A DNA stretch of 64,000 nt from CAJCIS01 sp965276755 (GTDB lineage: Bacteria; Pseudomonadota; Alphaproteobacteria; Acetobacterales; Acetobacteraceae): positions 2,542,001 through 2,606,000 of the forward strand of contig OZ255625.1 of the NCBI GenBank assembly GCA_965276755.1, in the 5' to 3' direction. Below, piece by piece: positions 22,877 to 33,360 of the stretch (its first letter is position 1; each line of letters starts with the position of its first letter). Position numbers and translations under genes: made by a program. The notes beneath the pieces are model-generated. The model was not told where the DNA came from and searched no databases. It saw nothing but the letters and a program-made list of their open reading frames with translations.

Positions 22877-23809
22877 ATGAAGATCGTCGCCTGCAACAGC
22901 AACCGCCCGCTGGCCGAAGCGGTCGCCGCAAGCCTGAATATGCCGCTCACCCGCGCCTCCGTCCGCCGCTTCGCCGACATGGAAGTTTTCGTCGAAATCC
23001 AGGAAAACGTTCGTGGCGAAGACGTCTTCGTCATCCAGAGCACCAGCTTTCCGGCAAACGACAACCTGATGGAGCTGCTGATCATGCTGGATGCGCTGCG
23101 CCGCAGCTCGGCACGCCGCAAGACAGCCGTGATCCCCTATTTCGGCTATGCCCGGCAGGAAAAAAAGTCCGCGCCGCGCACGCCGATCAGCGCCAAGCTG
23201 GTCGCCAACCTGATCACGCAGGCCGGCGCGGATCGCGTGCTGACGCTCGATCTGCACGCCGGACAAATCCAGGGGTTTTTCGATATCCCCGTGGATAATC
23301 TTTACGCGGCGCCGTTGTTCGCCGCCGATATCCGCAAGAATTTTGCGGGGCGGGACTTCATGATCGTCTCACCCGATGTGGGCGGCGTGCTGCGCGCGCG
23401 CGCGCTGGCGACCCGCCTGAACGTCGATCTGGCGATCATCGACAAGCGGCGCGAGCGCGCCGGCGTCTCCGAAGTCATGAACGTCATCGGCGATGTGCGT
23501 GGGCGGGACTGCATTCTTGTCGATGACATCTGCGATTCCGGCGGCACGCTGTGCAATGCGGCCGATGCGCTGGCCGCCGAGGGGGCGACATCGGTCAGCG
23601 TGTATGTCACGCATGGCGTGCTGTCGGGCGGGGCGGTGGCGCGCATGGCGGCGAGCCCGATCGAGACGACGGTGATTACCGACAGCATCGCGGCGACCGA
23701 GGCGGTGCGGGTGGCGCATTCGATGCGGCAGTTGAGCATTGCGCCGCTGATGGCGGAGGCGATGAAGAGCATTTCGCTTGAGGCGTCGGTTAGTAAGTTG
23801 TTCGATTGA
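22877..23809 (+). CDS. prs: Ribose-phosphate pyrophosphokinase (PRPP synthetase)
   Basis: A 310-residue class I PRPP synthetase: MLDALRRSSARRKTAVIPYF, YARQEKKSAPRTPISAKLVA (ATP/metal loop), TLDLHAGQIQGFF and ILVDDICDSGGTL (PRPP-binding loop). It makes PRPP from ribose 5-phosphate and ATP for purine, pyrimidine, NAD, His and Trp synthesis. Start is ATG 22877. The TGA overlaps the ATG of the following phosphatase frame and abuts repeat B6. Confidence 0.95.
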   Translation: MKIVACNSNRPLAEAVAASLNMPLTRASVRRFADMEVFVEIQENVRGEDVFVIQSTSFPANDNLMELLIMLDALRRSSARRKTAVIPYFGYARQEKKSAPRTPISAKLVANLITQAGADRVLTLDLHAGQIQGFFDIPVDNLYAAPLFAADIRKNFAGRDFMIVSPDVGGVLRARALATRLNVDLAIIDKRRERAGVSEVMNVIGDVRGRDCILVDDICDSGGTLCNAADALAAEGATSVSVYVTHGVLSGGAVARMAASPIETTVITDSIAATEAVRVAHSMRQLSIAPLMAEAMKSISLEASVSKLFD

Positions 23810-24420
23810 TGCTAAATGATGACGGGGGGTTTGGGGGGGATGGCACATCCCCCCCAATTCTTAAAAGCGTCTCCTTCTGGTTCATGCGCCACGGCGAAAC
23901 CGACTGGAACCGCGACGGCCTGATCCAGGGCAGCACCGACGTGCCCCTCAACGAAACCGGCCGCGCCCAAGCACAGCAGGCAGCGCGGGTATTAGCCGGA
24001 CGCGGGATCACGGCCATCTGGAGCTCGCCCCTCCAACGCGCGCGCGCGACGGCCGGGATCCTGGCGGCCGCACTCGGGCTTGCGGTTCACGTTGAGCCCG
24101 GGCTGCGCGAGGCCGGCTTCGGCAGCCACGAGGGCCAGGTGATGGGCGAGTGGTTCGCCGCCTGGGCGGCGGGCGAGGCGGCGCCGGACGGTGGCGAAAG
24201 TTTTGCCGCACTCAGCGTGCGCGCGATCGCGGCGATGGACGTTGTGCTGGCAGGCGGCGGCTTGCCCTTTGTCGTGGCGCATGGCGGCTTCTTCCGCGCG
24301 GTGCGCCAGGCGATGGGGTTTTCGTCCGCCGTGCGCACGCCCAACGGCGTGCCGGTGCTCTGCGCGCCGGACGGTGAGGCGTGGACGATCACGCCTGCGT
24401 CAGAGATGCCCTTGCCCTGA
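23809..24420 (+). CDS. Histidine phosphatase (phosphoglycerate-mutase-like)
   Basis: About 203 residues with the branch-1 histidine phosphatase motifs FMRHGETDWNRDG (catalytic His), SSPLQRARATA, REAGFGSHEGQ and VVAHGGFFRAV. Typical substrates are phosphoglycerates, alpha-ribazole phosphate or other small phosphates. The N-terminus is abnormal: ATG 23809 overlaps the prs stop, and the first 18-20 codons are repeat B6 (DDGGFGGDGTSPPIL); homology starts at KSVSFWFMRHGE. An ATG at 23884 would cut the first strand, so the repeat-derived extension may be real. Confidence 0.82.
   Translation: MLNDDGGFGGDGTSPPILKSVSFWFMRHGETDWNRDGLIQGSTDVPLNETGRAQAQQAARVLAGRGITAIWSSPLQRARATAGILAAALGLAVHVEPGLREAGFGSHEGQVMGEWFAAWAAGEAAPDGGESFAALSVRAIAAMDVVLAGGGLPFVVAHGGFFRAVRQAMGFSSAVRTPNGVPVLCAPDGEAWTITPASEMPLP
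23813..23873. repeat. Family B monomer, copy B6, at the 5' end of the phosphatase gene
   Basis: TAAATGATGACGGGGGGTTT then GGGGGGATGGCACATCCCCC and CCAATTCTT. It lies between prs and the phosphatase and is open in the phosphatase frame. Confidence 0.85.
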
Positions 24421-24503
24421 GGCAAGTGGGCATCCTGACGAGCCCGAACTATGTTAACGTGGATCACACACGCGCCGATGCGCGCGCATTGGATGGGATG
24501 GAC

Positions 24504-25970
24504 ATGGAGCATTTTGACGTCGTGATTGTGGGCGCCGGCCTCTCGGGCATCGGAGCGGGCTATCACCTCAAGACGCAATGCCCGACCAAAACCTACGTCA
24601 TCCTTGAGGGGCGCGAGGCGATCGGCGGAACGTGGGATCTGTTCCGCTATCCCGGCATCCGCTCTGATTCCGACATGTACACGCTGGGCTACATCTTCAA
24701 ACCCTGGACCCAGGCCAAGGCGATCGCCGATGGCCCTGCCATCCTGAGCTATGTGCGCGAAACCGCGGCGGAGAACGGCATCGAGCGCCATATTCGCTTC
24801 AAACACATGGTCCGGCACGCTTCCTGGTCAACCGAGGACGCGTTGTGGACCGTTGAGGCCGAGCATGAAGGTGCCGCGGTGCGCTTTACGTGCAATTTTC
24901 TGCTGATGTGCAGCGGCTATTACGATTACGCCGAGGGACACAACCCGCGCTTCGATGGCATGGAGGATTTTGCCGGCCAGATCGTTCATCCGCAGCATTG
25001 GCCGGCCGATCTCGACTATGCCGGCAAGCAGGTGGTGGTGATCGGCAGCGGGGCCACCGCCGTGACGCTGGTGCCCGAAATGGCGCGACAGGCGGCGCAT
25101 GTGGTGATGCTGCAGCGCTCGCCGACCTACGTCGTGTCCCGCCCGGCAGAGGATGCGTTTGCCAACTGGCTGCGCACCAAATTGCCGGGCAAGCTCGCCT
25201 ACAGCATCACGCGTTGGCGCAACGTGCTGCTGACGATGTACATCTACAGTTTCTCCCGCCGCAAGCCTGCGCGCATGAAGACGCAATTGCTTGATCTCGT
25301 GCGCGGGCATCTCGGGCCCGATTACGACGTGGATACGCATTTCACGCCGACATACAATCCTTGGGACCAGCGGCTGTGCCTGGTGCCGGACGCCGATCTG
25401 TTCGAGTCGATCAAGACGGGAACATCGTCCGTTGCGACCGACGCGATCGAGCGCTTCACGCCTGCCGGCATCAAGCTGCGATCGGGCCGTGAATTGCCGG
25501 CCGATATCGTGGTAACGGCGACGGGGCTGAAGATGCAGTTCATCGGCGGGCTGGAGGTCAGCGTCGATGGTGCGCACGTGAATTTCCACGACCACTTCAC
25601 CTACAAGGGCATGATGTATAACGGCGTGCCGAATTTCGCCTCCGTGTTCGGCTATACCAACGCGTCCTGGACGCTGAAGGCTGATTTGACGTCCGCTTAT
25701 GTGTGCCGGCTGATCAATCACATGGATCGGGCGCGGGTGGATTACTGCGTGCCGGAGATGAAGGAGGGGGACGTGGAGGCCGAGCCATTCCTGAATTTTT
25801 CGTCGGGCTATGTGCAGCGGGCTTTGCATCTGATGCCGCAGCAGGGTTCGAAGACGCCGTGGCGCGTGCATCAGAATTATGCGCTGGACATGATGGCGTT
25901 GAGGTTTGGGCGCGTGGATGACGGTGTAATGGCGTTCAAGAGAAAAGTACGGGCACTGCAAGCGGCCTAA
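24504..25970 (+). CDS. EthA-like Baeyer-Villiger flavin monooxygenase
   Basis: A 488-residue FAD/NADPH monooxygenase, the same length as mycobacterial EthA and strikingly similar from memory: MEHFDVVIVGAGLSGIGAGY (FAD site), GGTWDLFRYPGIRSDSDMYT, FAGQIVHPQHWP (the BVMO fingerprint FxGxxxHxxxWP), VVVIGSGATAVTLVPEMARQ (NADPH site) and KGMMYNGVPNFASVFGYTNA. EthA relatives oxidise ketones and thioamides. ATG 24504 (or 24498) gives normal length. It stands alone between the phosphatase and convergent uvrB; the stop is followed by repeat B7. Confidence 0.9.
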   Translation: MEHFDVVIVGAGLSGIGAGYHLKTQCPTKTYVILEGREAIGGTWDLFRYPGIRSDSDMYTLGYIFKPWTQAKAIADGPAILSYVRETAAENGIERHIRFKHMVRHASWSTEDALWTVEAEHEGAAVRFTCNFLLMCSGYYDYAEGHNPRFDGMEDFAGQIVHPQHWPADLDYAGKQVVVIGSGATAVTLVPEMARQAAHVVMLQRSPTYVVSRPAEDAFANWLRTKLPGKLAYSITRWRNVLLTMYIYSFSRRKPARMKTQLLDLVRGHLGPDYDVDTHFTPTYNPWDQRLCLVPDADLFESIKTGTSSVATDAIERFTPAGIKLRSGRELPADIVVTATGLKMQFIGGLEVSVDGAHVNFHDHFTYKGMMYNGVPNFASVFGYTNASWTLKADLTSAYVCRLINHMDRARVDYCVPEMKEGDVEAEPFLNFSSGYVQRALHLMPQQGSKTPWRVHQNYALDMMALRFGRVDDGVMAFKRKVRALQAA

Positions 25971-26017
25971 ACAGATGACGGGGGGTTTGGGGGGGATGGC
26001 ACATCTCCCCCAATTTT

Positions 26018-26018
<1 letters not shown>
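25971..26018. repeat. Family B monomer, copy B7, between convergent genes
   Basis: CAGATGACGGGGGGTTTGGG then GGGATGGCACATCTCCCCCA. It fills the whole gap between the monooxygenase stop and the uvrB stop; the hairpin may serve as a shared terminator. Confidence 0.85.
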
Positions 26019-28213
<2,195 letters not shown>

Positions 28214-28239
28214 GGAGCGTAGATATGTTGGGGAAGATA

Positions 28240-28425
28240 GGAAGGCCAGGGGCTCTGCCCCTGGACCCCGCTGGGGCCTGAGGCCCCAGACCCCCAATTG
28301 TTAGGATCAGGAGGGGGGCCACACATGCTGTGACAACACGCGAGTCGGCCCCCCTCCTGATCCTCACAAATAGGTTCTAAGGATTTGTCCTTAGCGGGGT
28401 CCAGGGGCAGAGCCCCTGGCCTTCC
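28240..28425. repeat. Family C element with 31-bp perfect inverted ends, copy C1
   Basis: Positions 28240-28270 and 28395-28425 are perfect 31-bp inverted repeats starting GGAAGGCCAGGGGCTCTGCC. Nested inside are 18-bp perfect inverted arms, AGGATCAGGAGGGGGGCC at 28303-28320 and its complement at 28347-28364, around a 26-nt loop. The element (186 bp) occupies nearly all of the divergent region between uvrB and kdpD (27 and 25 nt from their start codons). It encodes no protein. Confidence 0.9.
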
Positions 28426-28450
28426 TTTCTCCCAACAGGCCAACGCACCC

Positions 28451-31090
28451 ATGGACCAAGGCCGCCCCGATCCCGACGCCCTGATCGCCGCCGCGGCCCG
28501 CGAGGGCACGGGGCGCCTCAAGATGTTCCTCGGCGCCGCGCCCGGCGTGGGCAAGACGTGGGAGATGCTGGCCGCCGCCGCGCGCGCCCAGGCCGCCGGC
28601 ACGGACGTGCTGATCGGCGTGGTCGAAACCCATGGCCGCGCCGATACCGCCGCGATGATCGCCACCTTGCCCGTCCTGCCCCGCAAGCCGATCGCCTATC
28701 GCGGCCAGGTGCTGGAGGAGTTCGACGCCGACGCCGCACTCGCCCGCCGCCCCGGCCTGCTGCTCGTCGATGAGCTGGCCCACACCAACGCGCCCGGCAG
28801 CCGCCACAACAAGCGTTGGGAGGATGTGGCCGAACTGATCGCCGCCGGCATCGACGTATGGGCCACGCTCAACGTCCAGCACCTCGAAAGCCTGAACGAC
28901 GACATCGCGCGCATCACCGGCGTGCGCGTCACCGAGACGCTGCCCGATCGCGTCATGGAAATGGCCGACGAGATCGAATTCATCGACATTACTCCAGCCG
29001 AGCTGCGCACCCGGCTCAAGGACGGAAAGATCTACCCCGCCGCCACCGCCGCCCGGGCGCTGGAGAACTTCTTCCGCGAGGGCAACCTGGCCGCCCTGCG
29101 CGAAATCGGCCTGCGTCGCGCCGCCCAGCGCGTGGATCTGGACGTGCAGGCCTATATGCGCGCCAATGCCGTCGCTGGGCCCTGGCCTGCCGGCGATCGC
29201 GTGCTCGCTTTGGTCGGGCGGGACGCGGGAGCGGAGGCCGTGGTGCGCCAGGCCAAGCGCCTGTCAGACGCTTTGCACGCCCCCTGGATCGCGCTGCATT
29301 TCGAACGCAGCGATAGCGTGGAGGACGGGCTGCCGGCATTGGACATGGCAACCCAGCTCGGCGCCACGGTAGAAATCCGCGCCACCGGTGACCTGGTGGC
29401 CACGGTGCTGGAGATGGCGCGCACACGCAACGCCACGCATCTGGTCATCGGGCGCGGCACGCCCGGCTTCTGGCGGCGTATGGCCGGGCGCACCCTGGCC
29501 GGCACGCTGGTGCGCCAGGGCCCCGAATTCACGCTCCACGTCGTGCCCATGGCCGCCCGTCCACCGCCGGCCCGCGTTGTCGCCGACCTGCCGCGCGGCT
29601 GGCTGCCATGGGTGCTCGCCCCGCTGCCGGTGGCTGCCGTCACCCTGGCTGGTGAGGTGTTCTGGCGCTGGCTGGAGCATGAGGCGCTGGGCATGCTCTT
29701 CCTGGCCGCGGTGGTGGGGGCGGCCACGCTGTGGGGTCTGACCATTGCCGTCTATGCCGCCATTCTGGGCTTTTTGGCGTGGAACTTCTTCTTCATCCCG
29801 CCCATCCACCAGCTCAGCATCGCCGAGCCGCGCGATGTGATTGCCGCCTTTGTCTTTGCGGGCGTAGCGGTGGTGACAGGCTGGCTGGCCAGCCGTCTGC
29901 GCCGCTCGGCCGAGGCGGCGCAGGGCCGCATCGAAAGCCTGCGCCGCATCACCGCCTTTTCCAGCCGCCTGGGCGCGCCGGCCACCGAGGCCGAGCTGCT
30001 GGAGGAGGTCGCACACCTGGCCGCCGAGGTGGCCAGCCCCGCGCTGGTGCTGATGACCGAGGGCGAGGATCTGAACATCCGCGCCGCCTGGCCCGCCCAT
30101 GTCGATACCATGGATGAAGGCAGTTGGGCGGCGGCGCGCTGGGCGGCTTCACGCCAGGATCAGGCTGGGCGCGGCACGGCAACGTTGCCCGGCGCGGTCT
30201 GGCGCTTCTTTGCGGTCCGCACGATCCGCACTCCATTCGGCGCACTTGGCGTGCGGCCGGACGAGCCGCTGGGCCAGGGCGAGGTGCAGGCGCTGCTCGC
30301 TTTAGCCGACCAGGCTGCCGCCGCGCTCGAGCGGGTGCGCCTTGCAGTCAATGCCGCGCGTGCGGAGGCTCAGGCCGAGACGCAAAAGCTGCGCACGGCC
30401 CTCCTGCGCAGCCTCAGCCACGATCTGCGCACGCCATTGACCACGATCCGCGGGGCGGCGGGCTCGCTGCGCACCGTCTGGGACAGCCTGAGCGCCGAAG
30501 CCCGCACCGACCTGCTGGCCAGCATCGAGCAGGACACCGTGCGCATGACCCGCTTTCTGGCCAACATCATGGACATGACGCGCCTGGAGACGGGCGAGGT
30601 GGCGCCGCGGCTGGAGGCGGTGCCGCTCGGCGAGCTGATCGATCTCAGCATTGAGCGTGTGGCGGGCCTGGGCCATGTCGCCGCGCGTGTGGCAGAGGGC
30701 ACGCCACCCGCATTGGCCGACCCCGCTTTGCTCGAACAGGTGCTTGTCAATGTGCTGGAGAATGCGGCCAAATACGGCCCGCCTCATGGCTTGGTCCGCG
30801 TGACGGCCGGGCCGGAGGGTGGCCGCGCCGTGCGACTGACCGTGGCAGATGAGGGTCCGGGCATTCCCGCTTCCGACCTGCCGCAGGTCTTCGACAGCTT
30901 CTATCGCGCTCGGCGGGAGGACCGTACAATCCCCGGCACGGGCCTCGGCCTGGCCATTGCACGCGGGCTGATCGAAAGCATGGGCGGCACGATCGCCGCG
31001 CGCAGCCCGCGGCCAGATGCGGCGCGCGACGCAACACCGGGCACGCTGATCGAAATCACCCTGCCAGCAGCAGGCGGGAGGCGCGCCTGA
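28451..31090 (+). CDS. kdpD: Osmosensitive potassium sensor kinase KdpD
   Basis: An 879-residue sensor kinase. The N-terminal KdpD domain with Walker A GAAPGVGKTWEML (28-40) and the LLVDELAHTNAPGSRHNKRW segment is followed by a Usp-like domain (about 230-370), four membrane helices (about 390-500), a GAF-like region, DHp LSHDLRTPLTTIRG (phospho-His) and an HATPase domain (NVLENAAKYGPP, DEGPGIP, GTGLGLAIARGL). It senses K+ limitation or ionic stress. ATG 28451 starts just after repeat C1. kdpFABC is not in the window. Confidence 0.94.
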   Translation: MDQGRPDPDALIAAAAREGTGRLKMFLGAAPGVGKTWEMLAAAARAQAAGTDVLIGVVETHGRADTAAMIATLPVLPRKPIAYRGQVLEEFDADAALARRPGLLLVDELAHTNAPGSRHNKRWEDVAELIAAGIDVWATLNVQHLESLNDDIARITGVRVTETLPDRVMEMADEIEFIDITPAELRTRLKDGKIYPAATAARALENFFREGNLAALREIGLRRAAQRVDLDVQAYMRANAVAGPWPAGDRVLALVGRDAGAEAVVRQAKRLSDALHAPWIALHFERSDSVEDGLPALDMATQLGATVEIRATGDLVATVLEMARTRNATHLVIGRGTPGFWRRMAGRTLAGTLVRQGPEFTLHVVPMAARPPPARVVADLPRGWLPWVLAPLPVAAVTLAGEVFWRWLEHEALGMLFLAAVVGAATLWGLTIAVYAAILGFLAWNFFFIPPIHQLSIAEPRDVIAAFVFAGVAVVTGWLASRLRRSAEAAQGRIESLRRITAFSSRLGAPATEAELLEEVAHLAAEVASPALVLMTEGEDLNIRAAWPAHVDTMDEGSWAAARWAASRQDQAGRGTATLPGAVWRFFAVRTIRTPFGALGVRPDEPLGQGEVQALLALADQAAAALERVRLAVNAARAEAQAETQKLRTALLRSLSHDLRTPLTTIRGAAGSLRTVWDSLSAEARTDLLASIEQDTVRMTRFLANIMDMTRLETGEVAPRLEAVPLGELIDLSIERVAGLGHVAARVAEGTPPALADPALLEQVLVNVLENAAKYGPPHGLVRVTAGPEGGRAVRLTVADEGPGIPASDLPQVFDSFYRARREDRTIPGTGLGLAIARGLIESMGGTIAARSPRPDAARDATPGTLIEITLPAAGGRRA

Positions 31091-31779
31091 CCGCGTCGGG
31101 CGCGATCCTTGTCGTGGACGATGAGAAGCAGATCCACCGCTTCCTCGGCCCCACCCTGGAGGCAGCGGGCTATACTGTCAGCCGCGCGGAGACGGGTGCC
31201 GAGGCGTTGCGCGAAGCGGCGGCCCATCCGCCCAGCCTGGTGCTGCTCGATCTCGGACTGCCGGACATGGATGGTCAGGTCGTGCTGCGGCGCCTGCGTG
31301 CGGTGGCCACCATGCCGGTGATCGTGCTGAGCGCGCGCGATCGCCCGGCCGAGAAGATTGCCGCCCTTGATGGCGGCGCCAGCGATTACGTCGAAAAGCC
31401 CTTCGATGTGGGCGAGTTGATGGCGCGGATTCGCGCGGCGCTGCGCGATGCCGCACCCGCCGAGCCGCCGCAGACGCGCTTCGTGTTCGGCCCGCTGGAG
31501 GTCGATCTTGACCGGCGCCAGGTGCGCGCGGCTGGTGCGGCAGTGTCCCTGACGCCGCGGGAATACGATTTGCTCGTTCTGCTGGTGCGTCAGGCTGGCC
31601 GGGTGATTACGCACAAGCAGTTGCTGATCGCGGTTTGGGGGCCGGCGCACACCTATGATGTGCAATACTTGCGGGTGTATGTCGGACATCTGCGGCAGAA
31701 GCTTGGGCCGGCAGCCGGAGCGTTGATCGTGACCGAGGCTGGTGTGGGCTACCGGCTCATCGAGACAGAAAGACTTTAA
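31087..31779 (+). CDS. kdpE: KDP operon response regulator KdpE
   Basis: A 230-residue OmpR-type regulator: receiver domain (ILVVDDEKQIHRFL, phospho-Asp in LVLLDLGLPDMDG, Lys in YVEKPFDVGEL) and winged helix (LTPREYDLLVLLVRQAGRVI, YLRVYVGHLRQKLG). It activates kdpFABC when phosphorylated by KdpD. No ATG, GTG or TTG lies ahead of the acidic pocket in frame; a CTG at 31087, overlapping the kdpD stop (CTGA), would give LTASGAILVVDDEK and is probably the start. GTG 31114 would remove the first strand. Confidence 0.9.
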   Translation: MTASGAILVVDDEKQIHRFLGPTLEAAGYTVSRAETGAEALREAAAHPPSLVLLDLGLPDMDGQVVLRRLRAVATMPVIVLSARDRPAEKIAALDGGASDYVEKPFDVGELMARIRAALRDAAPAEPPQTRFVFGPLEVDLDRRQVRAAGAAVSLTPREYDLLVLLVRQAGRVITHKQLLIAVWGPAHTYDVQYLRVYVGHLRQKLGPAAGALIVTEAGVGYRLIETERL

Positions 31780-31807
31780 AGAGACGGATCCTGCCTAAAG
31801 CGTCTCT
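31780..31807 (+). terminator. Weak hairpin after kdpE
   Basis: AGAGACG and CGTCTCT pair around a 14-nt loop directly after the kdpE stop. It lacks a U-run, so it may be only a transcript-end stabiliser. The next 130 bases carry repeated ACAC/GTGTG tracts but no gene that I can support. Confidence 0.3.
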
Positions 31808-31944
31808 AATTGCGAACCGCATCGGAAAGCATGGTGTGTGCGACACGTATCACACGCATCGTGTGAGAGTTTGCGTTAAAAAAGCGTTGTGGAACCTCGC
31901 CAGGATTGGTGTAGTCCAGCTTTCAACCAGAGGATGTATTTCCG

Positions 31945-32319
31945 ATGAGGTGTGCGGTTATCCCATTCTCGGCACGTGTATCACGGGTTGGCCTTTCATT
32001 GCAAGACCGCATGGAAATCGCGCTCTGGCAGGCAAGGCTGCGCCACCTGGGCTATGACCGCGTCGTCATCCATGAACGTGGACCATGCGACCCGCCGGAG
32101 CTGGAAAGCTTTTTGAGCTTGTATCGCTGTGGAGAGGCCTTTGCCCGCTGGGGTCTGACACGCAAGGGCGGCAGCGTCGTTGCCTGGTGCAGCGTGACAG
32201 GGGCCGATGTGGGGCCGTTCGCGACCGTGGAAGACGCCTTCCTGGACCTGTTCCCCGAGGTGCCTGGCCTGATCCGCAGCCAGGCCGCCGGTGGCGAGGT
32301 CATCCCCGCCTTCTGCTAG
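31945..32319 (+). CDS. Hypothetical protein, 124 residues
   Basis: A soluble, slightly acidic protein with RVGLSLQDRMEIALWQARLR near the N-terminus, then ESFLSLYRCGEAFARWGLTR and VEDAFLDLFPEVPGLIRSQA. Composition and codon use resemble real genes here; AGAGGA lies upstream of ATG 31945. I do not recognise a family. It may be co-transcribed with the SDR gene that follows 25 nt later. Confidence 0.6.
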   Translation: MRCAVIPFSARVSRVGLSLQDRMEIALWQARLRHLGYDRVVIHERGPCDPPELESFLSLYRCGEAFARWGLTRKGGSVVAWCSVTGADVGPFATVEDAFLDLFPEVPGLIRSQAAGGEVIPAFC

Positions 32320-32344
32320 GAGCCGCGACAGAAGTCGCACGCCG

Positions 32345-33208
32345 ATGAGCGAGGGTGTGCGCGTGGCGGTGGTCACCGGCGCCAGCGGCGGCATCGGGCG
32401 GTGGATCGCCCTAGGGCTCGCCCGTGCGGGCCTGCACGTCGTGCTTGTGTGCCGCGATGGCGCGCGCGGCGCCGCGGTGTGCGACTGGATCGCCGGCCAG
32501 TTGCAAGGTGCGGCAACCACGCTGATGCTGGCTGACCTCTCCTCTCTGGCCGAGACACGCGCGCTTGCCCATCATCTGGCCGCGCGCTTCGGCGCCATCT
32601 CCGTTCTGGTGGCCAATGCGGGCGTCTTCTCCGCGCGGCGAGAGGTCACCGAAGAGGGCCACGAGCTTGTGCTCGCGGTCAACCATCTCAGCCCCTTCGT
32701 GCTGATCGGTACGCTGGCCGAGGCGCTGGCGGCCGGCGCGCCGTCCAGGGTGGTGGTCGTGGGCTCCTCCACCTCCGATCGCGCGCGCATCGACCCCGAT
32801 GATCTAGAGCTGACGCAGGGGTGGGGCATGGTGCGGGCGTACGGGCAGTCCAAGCTCGCGGTCATGATGACCGGTTTCGAATGGGCGCGGCGGCTGGGCG
32901 AGCGCGGGGTGTGTGTGAACGTGGTCCATCCCGGCACCGTGGCCACGGGCCTTGTGCGCACGCCCGGGGTGATCGGGCTGGCCTGGCGGCTGATGGCGCC
33001 TTGGGTGCGCACAGCCGAACAGGGCGCGGAAACGCCGCTGCGTGTGGCGCTGAGTCCGGCGTTGGCGGGGGTAACTGGCGGCTACTTCAAGGATGGCCGG
33101 CAGGTGGCACCCAACCCGCGCGCGCTGGATGCCGCAGCGCGGGCGCGGGTGTGGGAGGCGACGGAGCGGGCGATAGCGCCAGGACAAGTGACGATTGGCG
33201 GAGGCTGA
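32345..33208 (+). CDS. Short-chain dehydrogenase/reductase
   Basis: A 287-residue Rossmann-fold oxidoreductase: cofactor loop VTGASGGIGRWIALGLARAG (TGxxxGIG), NAG in VLVANAGVFSARR, catalytic Ser in VVVVGSSTSDRAR and YxxxK in AYGQSKLAVMM. The sequence resembles retinol-dehydrogenase/WW-oxidoreductase-like SDRs with unknown small-molecule substrates. Basic residues after the first strand (CRDGAR) suggest NADP(H). Start ATG 32345. Confidence 0.88.
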   Translation: MSEGVRVAVVTGASGGIGRWIALGLARAGLHVVLVCRDGARGAAVCDWIAGQLQGAATTLMLADLSSLAETRALAHHLAARFGAISVLVANAGVFSARREVTEEGHELVLAVNHLSPFVLIGTLAEALAAGAPSRVVVVGSSTSDRARIDPDDLELTQGWGMVRAYGQSKLAVMMTGFEWARRLGERGVCVNVVHPGTVATGLVRTPGVIGLAWRLMAPWVRTAEQGAETPLRVALSPALAGVTGGYFKDGRQVAPNPRALDAAARARVWEATERAIAPGQVTIGGG

Positions 33209-33360
33209 GGTATATGTCGTCTTCGCCAAAGCTACCGTCATTTATCCAGGGAAATGCGTCGAGGCGACCTCGAACCTTAATGGAAACGTCATGGAATGGT
33301 GACGGCCCAGGATTGGGGCACGCACTACGCCCATATCGTCAATCAAAACGGGAGACGGAC

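Noticed and set aside
31114..31779. GTG 31114 as the KdpE start
   Set aside because: It would delete the first beta strand (ILVV) of the receiver domain needed for the acidic pocket.
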